A program made the translations under genes and the position numbers. Below, in pieces: positions 33,978-43,667 of a stretch of 64,000 bases of DNA (within the stretch, counting starts at the first letter, position 1; every line of letters starts with the position of its first letter). A model generated the notes under the pieces. The model made no database searches. It saw only the letters and a list, made by a program, of their open reading frames with translations, and had not been told where the DNA came from. Source of the DNA: Planotetraspora mira. GTDB lineage: Bacteria > Actinomycetota > Actinomycetes > Streptosporangiales > Streptosporangiaceae. The stretch lies in assembly GCF_016863275.1 (NCBI RefSeq), contig NZ_BOOO01000040.1, forward strand, positions 113,883-177,882, in the 5' to 3' direction.

Positions 33978-35249
33978 ATGATTTCTTCGAACGTCACACG
34001 CCGTCGTGTCCGCACTGTCGCGGCCGTCACGCTGACGGCCTGCCTCGCCGCTGCCTGCTCTTCCACCACCGGCTCGTCCACAAGCTCGGGCGCCGGGTCC
34101 TCCGGTTCGAACGGCACGTACACGATCTGGGATCCATACCCGCAGTTCGACGACAGCGCCGACTGGGTGAAGTTGCTGCAGAAGTGCGGCACCGACACCG
34201 GCGTTGCCATCAAGCGCACCGGCTACGACACCACCGACCTGACGAACAAGGCCCTCCTCGCGGCCCAGCAAGGCAACTCCCCGGACGTGCTCATCGTCGA
34301 CAACCCCGTTGTGTCGACGCTCGCAGATGCGGGAGTGCTCACCACCACCGAGGAGATGAAGGTCGACACCTCGGCGGTGGAGCCGAACCTTCTGGCGGCC
34401 GGTCAGATCGACGGCAAGACGTACGGCATCCCGATCGGCGCCAACACCCTCGCCCTCTACTACAACAAGGAAGTCCTGACCGCGGCAGGAGTCGACGCCG
34501 CGCAGATCAAGGACTGGGCGTCGCTTACCGCGGCTTTGGAGAAGGTCAAGGCCGCAGGCAAGAAGGGCATCACCTTCTCGGCGATCGGCACCGAGGAGGG
34601 GAGCTTCCAGTTCCTGCCCTGGTTCTGGGGTGCCGGCGCCAACCTGACCCAGCTCGACTCGGCGCAGGGCATATCCGCACTGCAGTTGTGGTCGGACTGG
34701 CTCAAGAACGGCTATGCGCCGAACTCCGTCATCAACAACACCCAGACCACGAGCTGGCAGGAGTTCGCCACCGGTCAGTTCGCGTTCGCCGAGAACGGCA
34801 CGTGGCAGCTTGCCAACGCGGAGAAGGCCGGCTTCGAGTACGGCATCATCCCCATCCCGTCCTCCTCCGGCGGCACCGCACCGGCCCCCACGGGCGGCGA
34901 GTTCGTCACGGCTCCGGTGCAAACCGACACCGGCCGCTACGCCACCTCACAAAAGCTGATCAGCTGCTTGACCAACGCCGACAACGCCTACACGACGGAC
35001 ACGACACTGTCTTACATCGCGGCGACAGACGCCGTGCAGGCCAAGCAGGTGGCGGGCAACCCCGACTTGAAGGTGTGGGTCGAGGCGGTCAAAGCGGCGA
35101 AGGGCCGTACCAGTGACAACCTCGGCACCAAGTACCCGAAGATTTCCGAGCCGATGTGGACCGGGTTCCAGGCGGCTTTGAGTGGAGCGAAGTCCCCACA
35201 AGACGCTTTCACCGCCGCCCAGGCCACAGCTGCTGCGGCGACGAAGTGA
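33978..35249 (+). CDS. ABC sugar-binding lipoprotein (locus A)
   Basis: A 423-residue solute-binding protein of the carbohydrate (family 1/CUT1) class. Tat/Sec-like basic start and hydrophobic stretch end in a lipobox LAAACSS (Cys about residue 27), followed by a Ser/Gly linker. The mature domain contains YDTTDLTNKALLAAQQGNSP and GIPIGANTLALYYNKEVL, usual of oligosaccharide-binding proteins. It delivers sugar to the two permeases that follow (2-bp gap, then overlap). The locus B protein at 48322 has the same length and large identical blocks. ATG follows AAGGGA. Confidence 0.95.
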   Translation: MISSNVTRRRVRTVAAVTLTACLAAACSSTTGSSTSSGAGSSGSNGTYTIWDPYPQFDDSADWVKLLQKCGTDTGVAIKRTGYDTTDLTNKALLAAQQGNSPDVLIVDNPVVSTLADAGVLTTTEEMKVDTSAVEPNLLAAGQIDGKTYGIPIGANTLALYYNKEVLTAAGVDAAQIKDWASLTAALEKVKAAGKKGITFSAIGTEEGSFQFLPWFWGAGANLTQLDSAQGISALQLWSDWLKNGYAPNSVINNTQTTSWQEFATGQFAFAENGTWQLANAEKAGFEYGIIPIPSSSGGTAPAPTGGEFVTAPVQTDTGRYATSQKLISCLTNADNAYTTDTTLSYIAATDAVQAKQVAGNPDLKVWVEAVKAAKGRTSDNLGTKYPKISEPMWTGFQAALSGAKSPQDAFTAAQATAAAATK

Positions 35250-35251
35250 TC

Positions 35252-36211
35252 ATGGCACCTCACGTGACGACCCGTGCCTCCGTCCCGGCTGTGCCGGAGA
35301 CGGGGGCCGGTGCCAGGCGGCCGCGGTCGGCCCGCTCCGGCGGGCATTGGACGGCCTGGGCTTTCCTGGCCCCGGTCGTCGTGTACCTGGTCGCGTTCTA
35401 CGCCTACCCGCTGTACCGCAACCTCGATTTGAGTCTGCACCGTTACACGGTCCGCTCGTTCGTGCAGGGCGGCGCACCGTTCAGCGGCTTGGACAACTAC
35501 CGCACGGTCTTCGACGCCCCGACCTTCTGGCCGGCATTGACCCACACCGCGGTCTTCACTGGAGCCTCGCTGGTCTTCCAGTTCTCCATTGGCATGGCTC
35601 TGGCAATCTTCTTCCACCAGCACTTCCGTCTGTCGGCCACACTGCGCGCGCTGTTCCTCGTGCCGTGGCTGCTGCCACTGATCGTCTCGGCGTCAACGTG
35701 GTCGTGGATGCTCAACAGTGACTCGGGGATTGTCAACAGCGCTCTGGGCGTGTTCGGCATCGGCCCTGTCAACTGGCTGACCTCGCCGGACTGGTCGTTG
35801 GTGTCGGTCACCATCGCCAACATCTGGATCGGCATCCCGTTCAACCTGGTCGTGCTCTACAGCGGCCTGCAGGCCATCCCATCGGACATCTACGAGGCAG
35901 CGGCGCTGGACGGCGCCACGCCGTGGAGCACGTTCTGGCGGGTGACCTTTCCCCTGCTACGGCCTGTGTCAGCGATCACGCTGCTGCTCGGTCTGATCTA
36001 TACGCTCAAGGTTTTCGACATCATCTGGATCATGACGAAGGGTGGCCCGGCCGACGGCTCTACGACCCTCGCCACCTGGTCCTATCGGCTCGGCTTCGGC
36101 AACCTGCTCCCGTCGTTCGGGCCGGGCGCGGCAGTCGGCAACCTGTTGATCGTCCTCGCCATGGTCTTCGGGCTGCTCTACATCCGCATGCAGCGGAGGG
36201 CTCCGCGATGA
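35252..36211 (+). CDS. ABC sugar permease 1, CUT1 type (locus A)
   Basis: A 319-residue membrane protein with six transmembrane segments; start at ATG 35252, 2 bp after the binding-protein stop. The EAA-type loop reads YEAAALDGATPWSTFWRVTFPLL, the motif that contacts the ABC ATPase. MalF-like partner of the next permease. The following gene overlaps by 4 bp (ATGA). No ATPase is encoded in the operon. Confidence 0.95.
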   Translation: MAPHVTTRASVPAVPETGAGARRPRSARSGGHWTAWAFLAPVVVYLVAFYAYPLYRNLDLSLHRYTVRSFVQGGAPFSGLDNYRTVFDAPTFWPALTHTAVFTGASLVFQFSIGMALAIFFHQHFRLSATLRALFLVPWLLPLIVSASTWSWMLNSDSGIVNSALGVFGIGPVNWLTSPDWSLVSVTIANIWIGIPFNLVVLYSGLQAIPSDIYEAAALDGATPWSTFWRVTFPLLRPVSAITLLLGLIYTLKVFDIIWIMTKGGPADGSTTLATWSYRLGFGNLLPSFGPGAAVGNLLIVLAMVFGLLYIRMQRRAPR

Positions 36212-37017
36212 ATCGGTCCATGAAGACGGCCATCGGCATCATGCTGACCGCGATCATGCTGTTCCCGATCTACTGGATGATCAACGTGTCCTTCACGAAG
36301 GACACGGACATGCGCGCCGACCCACCGCACCTGTTCCCGCTGCACGGCACCCTTGAGGGCTATCGAGCAGTGCTCGATCAGCAACTGCCGTACTTGGGCA
36401 CCAGCCTGCTGATCGCGCTCGGCACCGTCGCGCTCACCGTCATAGTGTCCGCGCCCGCCGGATACTCCCTGGCCAAGCTCCGCCCGCGCGGTGCAGGTGC
36501 GCTCAGCTTCGTGCTGCTGGTCGCTCAGATGATTCCCGGCGTCATCATGGCTATGGGCTTCTACTCGATCTATCTCAAACTCGGGGTCCTCAACAGCGCC
36601 GCCGGCCTGGTACTGGCCGACTCGACCATCGCGGTTCCGTTCGGAGTGCTCATCTTCACGGCATTCATGTCCGGTGTACCCGCGGAATTGTCGGCTGCGG
36701 CCAAGATCGACGGGGCCGGCGCCTTCCGCACGTTCTGGTCGGTGATCCTCCCGGTGAGCAGGAACGCCGTCGTGACCGTCAGCCTGTTCGCCTTCCTGTG
36801 GGCGTGGTCGGATTTCGTCTTCGCCACGACCCTCGACGGCGGCGGCGCCCAGCAGCCGATCACGCTCGGCATCTACCGCTACATCGGCAACAACAACCAG
36901 GAATGGAACGCCATCATGGCGACCGCCGTGGTCGCGTCCATCCCCGCGACGCTGCTGCTCATCGTGGCTCAGCGGTATGTGGCCGCCGGCGTGACCGCCG
37001 GTGCCGTCAAGGACTGA
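36208..37017 (+). CDS. ABC sugar permease 2, CUT1 type (locus A)
   Basis: A 269-residue MalG-like permease with six transmembrane segments and EAA loop (ELSAAAKIDGAGAFRTFWSVILP). It overlaps permease 1 by 4 bp and is followed after 11 bp by the GH127 gene, so uptake and cleavage are co-expressed. The C-terminus ends VAAGVTAGAVKD, identical in the locus B paralogue. Confidence 0.95.
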   Translation: MNRSMKTAIGIMLTAIMLFPIYWMINVSFTKDTDMRADPPHLFPLHGTLEGYRAVLDQQLPYLGTSLLIALGTVALTVIVSAPAGYSLAKLRPRGAGALSFVLLVAQMIPGVIMAMGFYSIYLKLGVLNSAAGLVLADSTIAVPFGVLIFTAFMSGVPAELSAAAKIDGAGAFRTFWSVILPVSRNAVVTVSLFAFLWAWSDFVFATTLDGGGAQQPITLGIYRYIGNNNQEWNAIMATAVVASIPATLLLIVAQRYVAAGVTAGAVKD

Positions 37018-37028
37018 GGAACCCCTGC

Positions 37029-38963
37029 ATGCCCCACTCTGCTTCGTACGGTCCCACCCTGCCCACCTCCCAGGCGATCTCCGCGCTCAGGCCGCTGCCC
37101 GCCCACGCCGTGCGCCTCAGCGCGGACGGACTGCTCGGCGGCTGGCAGGACCGCAACGCCGCCGCCACCCTCCCACACTGCATCGGGCAACTCCACGTGC
37201 GCGGCAACCTCGACAACTTCCGTCGCGTCACCGGGGACTTCGACGGCGGCTTCGCCGGCTACTGGTTCGCCGACACCGATGTCTACAAGACGCTCGAGGC
37301 GGCCCTCTGGGAGCTCGCGCGGTCCGGTGGATCGTCGGCGTTCGTCACTGACACCGCCCAGTTGCTGGAGAAGGCCCAGGACTCCGACGGTTACCTGAAC
37401 TCGTACTTCCAGGTCGACCACCGCGACCGCCAATGGGCCGAACTGCCCTCCAGCCATGAGATGTACAACGCCGGCCACCTCATCCAGGCTGCCGTGGCCG
37501 CGGCACGCACGGCTCAGCACGAGCCGGCGGCGCAGCAGATCCTCGCGGTGGCGCGACGCTTCGCCGACCTGCTGATCGAGCGGTTCGGCCCAGACGGTGT
37601 AGATGCTCTCGACGGACACCCTGAGATCGAGACCGCGCTGGTCGAGCTCTACCGGGTCACGGGCCACCGCCCCTACCTCGACCTGGCCGCGCGCTTCGTC
37701 GAACTGCGCGGGCACGGCCTGCTCGGCCCCGACAATCGCTTCCGGCAGCATCACTACTACCAGGACCACCGGCCTGTCCGCGACGCCGCCGAGGTCACGG
37801 GCCACGTCGTGCGTCAGGTGTATCTGGCCGCCGGTGCCGTGGACGTCGCCGTGGAAACCGGTGACACCGCCCTGCTGAGCGCCACTGAGCGGCTCTGGGA
37901 ATCGGCGATGTCAGCAAAGACGTATGTGACCGGCGGGCAGGGCTCACGCCACCGTGACGAGGCATTCGGCGATCCCTACGAGTTGCCGGCCGACCGCGCC
38001 TATGCCGAGACCTGCGCCGCCATCGGGAGCTTCCACTGGGCGTGGCGGCTGCTGCTCGCCACCGGTCGCTCCCGCTACGCCGACGAGATGGAACGCCTGC
38101 TCTACAACGGCATCGCCGCCAGCACCGCGCTTCATGGCACCGCCTTCTTCTACTCCAACCCGCTACAGGTGCGCACGGGCCATGAGGCCGACGAGGACGC
38201 CCCTGGCCAGCGGCTGCCGTGGTACTCCTGCGCCTGCTGCCCGCCCAATCTCGCCCGGCTGATGGCATCGCTGCACACTTACACGGCCACCGGTGGCCCA
38301 GATGGCCTGCAGTTGCACCTGTACGCTCCCGGAACCGTCACAGCCGGCGAGCACACGGTCGACGTCACCACCGCATATCCGTGGAACGAGAACGTCACCA
38401 TCACGGTCACCGAGACAACGGAAGCACCGTGGACCCTGACCCTTCGCCTCCCCGCCTGGTGCACAGACGTCCAGCTGACACTCAACGGGTCGCAGGTCGA
38501 CGTCACAGCCCGTCACGAGGGCTACTTTGACCTTACGCGCACCTGGCGGCCGGGCGACCGCGTTGAACTCGTCCTGCCCATGCCGCCGCGGCTGGTCACC
38601 GCCCACCATCGGGTCGACGCAGTGCGCGGCAGCGTCGCACTCACCCGCGGCCCGCTCGTGTACTGCTTGGAACAGGCCGACCTTGCCGACGACCTTGCCG
38701 ACGTCGTTTTCGAAGACCTGGAGTTGGACACCCGTAGCCCCATCGACGTCGTCCACGGCGCCCACGCGATCGCACCTGTAACGCTTCGAACCCCCGTACG
38801 TGTGCGGTCAGGCAGCGACGACCGCCTGTATCGGACCTTCGAGACCACCACACCTTCAGCGACGGCACCGGCCGCCATCCCGGCCGTTCCGTACTTCCTC
38901 TGGGCGAACAGGTCCGCGGGAGCCATGCGGGTCTGGATCCCGTTCCCACCGCAGGAGCGGTGA
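37029..38963 (+). CDS. GH127-family beta-L-arabinofuranosidase-like enzyme (locus A)
   Basis: A 644-residue cytosolic enzyme without signal peptide. It follows the GH127 pattern of HypBA1: Glu in EAFGDPYELP (Glu311), the zinc-binding Glu/Cys pair in AETCAAIG (Glu327, Cys329) and the Cys pair in SCACCPPNLARL (Cys403, Cys404), one of which is the nucleophile in that family. N-terminal (alpha/alpha)6 barrel, C-terminal beta domains from about residue 430. GH127 enzymes release beta-L-arabinofuranose from plant oligosaccharides such as hydroxyproline-linked arabinosides. Its position right after the permeases suggests the imported sugar is such an oligosaccharide. Confidence 0.93.
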   Translation: MPHSASYGPTLPTSQAISALRPLPAHAVRLSADGLLGGWQDRNAAATLPHCIGQLHVRGNLDNFRRVTGDFDGGFAGYWFADTDVYKTLEAALWELARSGGSSAFVTDTAQLLEKAQDSDGYLNSYFQVDHRDRQWAELPSSHEMYNAGHLIQAAVAAARTAQHEPAAQQILAVARRFADLLIERFGPDGVDALDGHPEIETALVELYRVTGHRPYLDLAARFVELRGHGLLGPDNRFRQHHYYQDHRPVRDAAEVTGHVVRQVYLAAGAVDVAVETGDTALLSATERLWESAMSAKTYVTGGQGSRHRDEAFGDPYELPADRAYAETCAAIGSFHWAWRLLLATGRSRYADEMERLLYNGIAASTALHGTAFFYSNPLQVRTGHEADEDAPGQRLPWYSCACCPPNLARLMASLHTYTATGGPDGLQLHLYAPGTVTAGEHTVDVTTAYPWNENVTITVTETTEAPWTLTLRLPAWCTDVQLTLNGSQVDVTARHEGYFDLTRTWRPGDRVELVLPMPPRLVTAHHRVDAVRGSVALTRGPLVYCLEQADLADDLADVVFEDLELDTRSPIDVVHGAHAIAPVTLRTPVRVRSGSDDRLYRTFETTTPSATAPAAIPAVPYFLWANRSAGAMRVWIPFPPQER

Positions 38964-39086
38964 CAGGGCGACGGACCGCCCTAAAGGCACCATCCACCAG
39001 GGCGCCCCGGATCCGGCCCCGCCACCCCCTCAGAGGTAACGCCCAAAGCGAGTGTGAATCGACGCAGGCCCGCAGCGCGAACCGAA

Positions 39087-39100
39087 TGTTAACGCTCACT
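39087..39100. promoter_or_regulatory. LacI operator upstream of the secreted GH-A enzyme
   Basis: TGTTAACGCTCACT matches 12 of 14 bases of TGTGAACGCTCACA, the site (read on the minus strand) before the locus C binding-protein gene. It lies 106 bp before the ATG at 39207. Confidence 0.5.
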
Positions 39101-39206
39101 TCCGTTTCGGCGGGGCCTGCCCTTGCCCTGGAAGACCTCCATGGGCAACGCCCGAACCCGGGATTGTGAACGCCCCTCGTTCACGGAACACAAAGGAGTA
39201 TCACGC

Positions 39207-42200
39207 ATGTCTCGAACGGCATCACCTGCATTACCCCAGGGGAGGGCATCGGCCCTCCACCTCGACCGGTTACGGCGCCGGTCTCGCGGCGCGGGGGCCC
39301 TTGTCGCCGCGCTCACGATCGCGGCCGCGGGAACCGCGATCACGGCTTCGCCCGCGTCCGCCGCCCCGACGCCCGCGTCAACCCTTGTGGTGAGCGCCGA
39401 CAAGCCGTTCCGCCCGGTCACGCACGTCGCGACCGGGTCCCTTTACGGCCTCGCCGACGACGCGACGCCGTCTGACGACCTGGTCAAGGCCATCAAGCCG
39501 AACACGTTCGTCCAGATGGCCGTAGGCGGCAGGCAGCAGGCGAAGGGCGACGTGCTGGTGGTCGCCGACAAGGCGGCCAGGGCGGGCGCGAAGGTCGTCA
39601 ACCGCCTCTCTGACTACTACGCGGGCTGGCCGTACCAGTTCAGCTGGGCCACGTGGCCGACCGTCGTGGAGCAGCAGGTCAAAGCCGTCCAGGCGTCCGG
39701 CGCGACGAACATGGTCGCCTACGAGCTGTGGAACGAGTCGGACAACACCTGGCTCGCCTCCAACGGCACCTACGAGGACTTCTGGACGAAGACCTTCCGC
39801 CAGGTGCGGTCCCTGGACCCGACCACGCCGATCCAGGGCCCGAGCTTCTCCGACAACATCAACGACATGCAGAACTTCCTGGAGAACGCGGTCGCGACCG
39901 ACACGGTCCCCGACATCATCTCCTGGCACGAGCTGATCAACTCGGGGAAGATCGTGGGCGACCTCGCCAAGGTCACCGCCATCATGGAGGACCTGGGCAT
40001 CAGCCCGCGCCCGATCTCGATCGAGGAGTACGCGGCGCCGTCCGAGGTCGGCATCCCGGGCCCCCTGGTGGGGTACATCGCGAAGTTCGAGCGGTACGGC
40101 ATCCACGACGCCGAGCTGGCGTTCTGGAATGGTTACGGCGCGCTCGGCGACCTGCTGACGGGCACCGGCGGGAGCCCGAACGGCGCCTACTGGCTCTACA
40201 AGTGGTACGCCGACATGAACGGGGACATGGTCGATACCACGCCGCCCAACGCGACGTCGGGCCTCGACGGCGCCGCCGCGGTGACCAGCGACAAGAAGCA
40301 GGTCAGCGTTCTGTTCGGTGGCGGCAGCGGCGCGACCGCCGTCCAGGTCAAGGGCCTCGACAAGCTCAGCCTCGGCGACACCGTCCACGCCAAGCTCGAG
40401 TACACCCCGTCGTACGGGCGCACCAACCCGGTCGCCGGTCCGATCACCATCTCCGACACCGTCTACCAGGTCGCCGACGGCTCCATCACCGTGCCGGTGG
40501 CGATGAACTCCGCGAACGGTTACCACCTGGTGATCAGCGGCGCCGGTACTGCGACCGACCTCGAGAACACGTACCGGATCACCAACCTCAACAGCGGTCT
40601 CGCACTCGACACCAAGGACGCGGGGACGTCGTCAGGGACGTCCGTCAATCAGGCCGGCGTCGCGGGCGGTCCCACCCAGAAATGGAAGCTGGTCTCCGCC
40701 GGCCCCGGCTTGTACAAGGTGGTCAACACGGCAAGCGGCCTGGTGCTCGGGGTGAAGGACGCCTCGAGTGGCAACGGGGCGTCCGCTGTGGTGGAGACCG
40801 ACACCGGCGGCAACACCCAGCTCTGGCAGGTCATCCCTGACGGGAAGGGTCACAACAAGCTCGTGAGCTACGACAGCGGTCTCGCGCTCGCTGTCGACGG
40901 CATGAGTAAGACCTCGGGCGCCCAGGTCGTGCAGTGGAGCGACACCACCGTCACCTCATCCGGTGCCGGTGGCACCCGGGTTGCCGGCAGGCTCGGCAAC
41001 GCTGTCGCGCTGTCGGGATCCAACCAGTACGTCAACGTCCCGCGGGGCGCGGTGAGCGGTGTCACGGGCGACTTCACGGTCTCGACATGGGTCAACCCGA
41101 CCAAGAACTCGACGTGGTCACGCGTGTTCGACTTCGGCACCGGCGCGTCGAACTACATGTTCCTGACGCTCAACAAGAACACAGGGCTCAGATTCGCCAT
41201 CACGACCAGCGGCGCCGGCGGGGAGCAGCAGATCAGCTCCACCACGTCGCTCCCGCTCAACACCTGGTCACTGGTGACGGTGACAGTGTCCGGCACCACC
41301 GGCACCCTCTACGTCAACGGCCAGGTCGCAGGTACCAACACCAGCCTCACTCTGCACCCGTCCAACCTCGGCAACACCACCCAGAACTGGATCGGCCGCT
41401 CGCAGTACTCGGGCGACCCGTACCTGGCCGCCGCTGTCGACGACTTCAACGTCTATGGCCGCGCGCTGACGGCGTCTGAGGTGTCCGCTCTTGCGGGCGG
41501 GCAGGCCGGCACCGGCAACGTCCTTCGTTACACATTCGACGAGACGACCGGAACGGCCGTCGCGGACTCGTCAGGCAACGGACGCAACGCAACGGTCGTC
41601 TCCAGTCCGGCGCCCGCCACAAGCGACGCCGCCGTCCTGGACCATTTCTGGACCCTCACCCCCTACCCGACGATCAACAGAGTCTCGGTCGCGGCCGACG
41701 CCGCCGTCTCCGGTACGCAGACCTTCACCGCCGATCTCGGCGGTACGGCATCCGACGTGTCCTACACCTACATCGAACTCAACCACGGCGGCGTCTGGCT
41801 GACCGACAACACCAAGGCACCGGGCAGCCACAACGACGGCCTCCACCCCAACCTCGTCGTCGACACCACCGCCTACCCCAACGGCACCTACAAGCTCAAG
41901 ATCGACGCAGTCGGCACGAACGGCCTGACCACCGAGCAGACCGTCTCCATCGTGATCGACAACCCGCCGGCTTGGACCGCCGGCAAGGTGTACAACACCG
42001 GCGACCAGGCGTCCTACCGTGGATCGGTCTGGCGCGCCCTGTGGTGGACGCAGAACCAAACCCCCGGCGACCCCTACGGACCTTGGGAGCAAATCGTCTC
42101 CGCAGCGGACGGCACCGCTGTATGGACCCCGTCACGGGTCTTCGTCGCCGGCGACAGGGCGGACTACCAGGGCGTCGTCTACCAGGCGCAATGGTGGACC

Positions 42201-42251
42201 CGCAATCAGACGCCAGGTGACCCCAACGGTCCCTGGAAGCGAATCGGCTGA
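39207..42251 (+). CDS. Secreted multimodular clan GH-A glycoside hydrolase (locus A)
   Basis: From ATG 39207 (AAAGGAG upstream), 1014 residues. A long twin-arginine-like signal peptide (RLRRRSRGAGALVAALTIAA) is cut after about residue 53. The catalytic TIM-barrel domain (about 60-440) has the acid/base in YELWNESDN (Glu177) and the nucleophile in SIEEYAAPSE (Glu273/274), the 4/7-superfamily layout; closest to GH39/GH5-like enzymes but not assignable. Then a ricin-type/CBM13 region (about 450-575), a LamG-like domain (about 590-730), an Ig-like part, and two CBM5/12 modules at the end (about 917-965 and 970-1014, ALWWTQNQTPGDP and AQWWTRNQTPGDP). Likely degrades an arabinose-containing or related wall polymer outside the cell. 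Confidence 0.85.
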   Translation: MSRTASPALPQGRASALHLDRLRRRSRGAGALVAALTIAAAGTAITASPASAAPTPASTLVVSADKPFRPVTHVATGSLYGLADDATPSDDLVKAIKPNTFVQMAVGGRQQAKGDVLVVADKAARAGAKVVNRLSDYYAGWPYQFSWATWPTVVEQQVKAVQASGATNMVAYELWNESDNTWLASNGTYEDFWTKTFRQVRSLDPTTPIQGPSFSDNINDMQNFLENAVATDTVPDIISWHELINSGKIVGDLAKVTAIMEDLGISPRPISIEEYAAPSEVGIPGPLVGYIAKFERYGIHDAELAFWNGYGALGDLLTGTGGSPNGAYWLYKWYADMNGDMVDTTPPNATSGLDGAAAVTSDKKQVSVLFGGGSGATAVQVKGLDKLSLGDTVHAKLEYTPSYGRTNPVAGPITISDTVYQVADGSITVPVAMNSANGYHLVISGAGTATDLENTYRITNLNSGLALDTKDAGTSSGTSVNQAGVAGGPTQKWKLVSAGPGLYKVVNTASGLVLGVKDASSGNGASAVVETDTGGNTQLWQVIPDGKGHNKLVSYDSGLALAVDGMSKTSGAQVVQWSDTTVTSSGAGGTRVAGRLGNAVALSGSNQYVNVPRGAVSGVTGDFTVSTWVNPTKNSTWSRVFDFGTGASNYMFLTLNKNTGLRFAITTSGAGGEQQISSTTSLPLNTWSLVTVTVSGTTGTLYVNGQVAGTNTSLTLHPSNLGNTTQNWIGRSQYSGDPYLAAAVDDFNVYGRALTASEVSALAGGQAGTGNVLRYTFDETTGTAVADSSGNGRNATVVSSPAPATSDAAVLDHFWTLTPYPTINRVSVAADAAVSGTQTFTADLGGTASDVSYTYIELNHGGVWLTDNTKAPGSHNDGLHPNLVVDTTAYPNGTYKLKIDAVGTNGLTTEQTVSIVIDNPPAWTAGKVYNTGDQASYRGSVWRALWWTQNQTPGDPYGPWEQIVSAADGTAVWTPSRVFVAGDRADYQGVVYQAQWWTRNQTPGDPNGPWKRIG

Positions 42252-42270
42252 CGCCAACCGTCTCATGTCA

Positions 42271-42301
42271 CGGGCCGGGCGTCCTCCAGGCGCCCGGCCC
42301 G
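42271..42301 (+). terminator. Rho-independent-type hairpin after the secreted GH-A gene
   Basis: CGGGCCGGGCG (42271-42281) and CGCCCGGCCCG (42291-42301) are perfect 11-bp arms with a 9-nt loop, 20 bp after the stop. No U-run follows, as usual in high-GC actinomycetes. Confidence 0.75.
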
Positions 42302-42487
42302 CAGCATTTGCGCGCCGATCCCGTTGTCTCGTCCCACGAGATGCTTGGCGTTTCTGTCTCAGGTCATGCTTGACAGGTGATCGAGGAAAAACCCTGAATT
42401 GTGGACATCGGCGCGTACGGGACGACGCCGCCGCCGATGGGCTCGGACCTGCCGACGGGCTTCGCCCACGCATGAAGTGAGATTGAC

Positions 42488-43330
42488 GTGCCTGATGGAT
42501 GGCAGTGGGACAGCACCCTGTTCAAGGGAAGCGCACCCTACTACGAGCGTGGCCGGCTACCGTATGCTCCGGGTTTCGCCGAAACACTGGCCACTGCCCT
42601 CGGCCTGGACGGCCAGGGCCGACTCCTCGACGTCGGCTGCGGGCCCGGCACCGTAACGCTCGCCCTGGCGCGGTTCTTCACCGAAGTAGCCGGCATCGAC
42701 CCAGATGAGGACATGCTGGCCGAGGCCGAGCGAGAGGCCAGGCGTCGCGGGGTGACCAACGCGCGTTGGGTGACCGCCCGCGCCGAGGACCTGCCGGCCG
42801 GTCTGGGTGAGTTCCGGGTCGTGGTGTTCGCCCAGTCCTTCCACTGGACGGATCGGGATCGTGTCGCTGCGACCGTGCTGGAGATGCTGGAGCCGGGAGG
42901 CGCGTTCGTCCATATGAGCGACCTCAAGAACCCGCCCGCCGAACCGGCGCCATTGCCGCTGCCTGCTCCCCCGTTCGCGCAGATCAGCGATCTAGTGCGT
43001 CGGTACCTGGGCCCGGTACGCCGCGCGGGGCAGGGAACGCTCGTCAACGGCACGCCGAACCGGGAGGACCTCGTCCTGGCACGGGCCGGGTTCGACCACT
43101 TCGAACGACATGTCGTGCCTGCCGGGGAAGTGGTCAACCGCACCGCGGACGACATCGTGGCGTGGGTGTTCTCCCGATCCGACTCAGCCCCCCATCTGTT
43201 CGGCGACAGGCTTGAGGACTTCGAGCGGGACCTGCGCGTGGTGCTACAGCAAGTATCCGACAACAGCTTCGCTGAGCATCTTCCAGCAACCGAGATCATG
43301 ACCTGGCTCAAGCCGCATGGTGAGCGGTGA
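42488..43330 (+). CDS. Class I SAM-dependent methyltransferase
   Basis: A 280-residue methyltransferase (GTG start at 42488). SAM-binding motif I is RLLDVGCGPGTVTLAL (about residues 46-61); motif II-like acidic residue in VAGIDPDEDML; motif IV region VVVFAQSFHWTDRD. The 'FHW' motif is characteristic of the class of small-molecule methyltransferases of the UbiE/Methyltransf_11 group. Substrate unknown. It lies alone between loci A and B. Confidence 0.9.
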   Translation: MPDGWQWDSTLFKGSAPYYERGRLPYAPGFAETLATALGLDGQGRLLDVGCGPGTVTLALARFFTEVAGIDPDEDMLAEAEREARRRGVTNARWVTARAEDLPAGLGEFRVVVFAQSFHWTDRDRVAATVLEMLEPGGAFVHMSDLKNPPAEPAPLPLPAPPFAQISDLVRRYLGPVRRAGQGTLVNGTPNREDLVLARAGFDHFERHVVPAGEVVNRTADDIVAWVFSRSDSAPHLFGDRLEDFERDLRVVLQQVSDNSFAEHLPATEIMTWLKPHGER

Positions 43331-43413
43331 CCGGCATCACCGCCACGGGGAGCGGGACGTGCTGGGGCATGTGGATAGGCGCCCGCGGCGAGGGTGCCAA
43401 GCGAACCAGATGA

Positions 43414-43620
43414 TCATCAGTTGTCCGCCGTATCGGCAAGCTCGCCGCCTACCTGGAGCGTCTTGCCTGCCAAAGCATCCGTATCGGCCGGGAGGCGTTA
43501 CGCGCCTTACTCGCTCGCCATGGGGTCATCTTCCAACGGACCAAGACGTGGAAGGAGTCTCCCGATCCCGATTTCGACGCCAAGCTCGACAGCATCGAAT
43601 GTCATCATCTTGCTCGCCTG
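43414..43620 (+). pseudogene. IS630-family transposase remnant
   Basis: In the frame from 43414 the text VVRRIGKLAAYLERLACQS, then RHGVIFQRTKTWKESPDPDF and AKLDSIE is the N-terminal winged-helix/linker region of IS630-type transposases (the 'FQRTKTWKES.DPDFDAKLDRIE' stretch). The catalytic DDE domain is absent and no start codon is in place (a stop precedes it). It marks an old insertion between loci A and B. Confidence 0.75.
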
Positions 43621-43667
43621 CGCCGGCAGTCGCCTGGTGCGGGCTCAGGGCGTGAACTGCCGGCGCT

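Noticed and set aside
38965..38982. Terminator after the GH127 gene
   Set aside because: Only a 6-bp stem (AGGGCG/CGCCCT); too weak to claim.
39378..40526. Open frame of 382 codons on the minus strand
   Set aside because: Antisense of the secreted GH-A catalytic domain; composition typical of a shadow.
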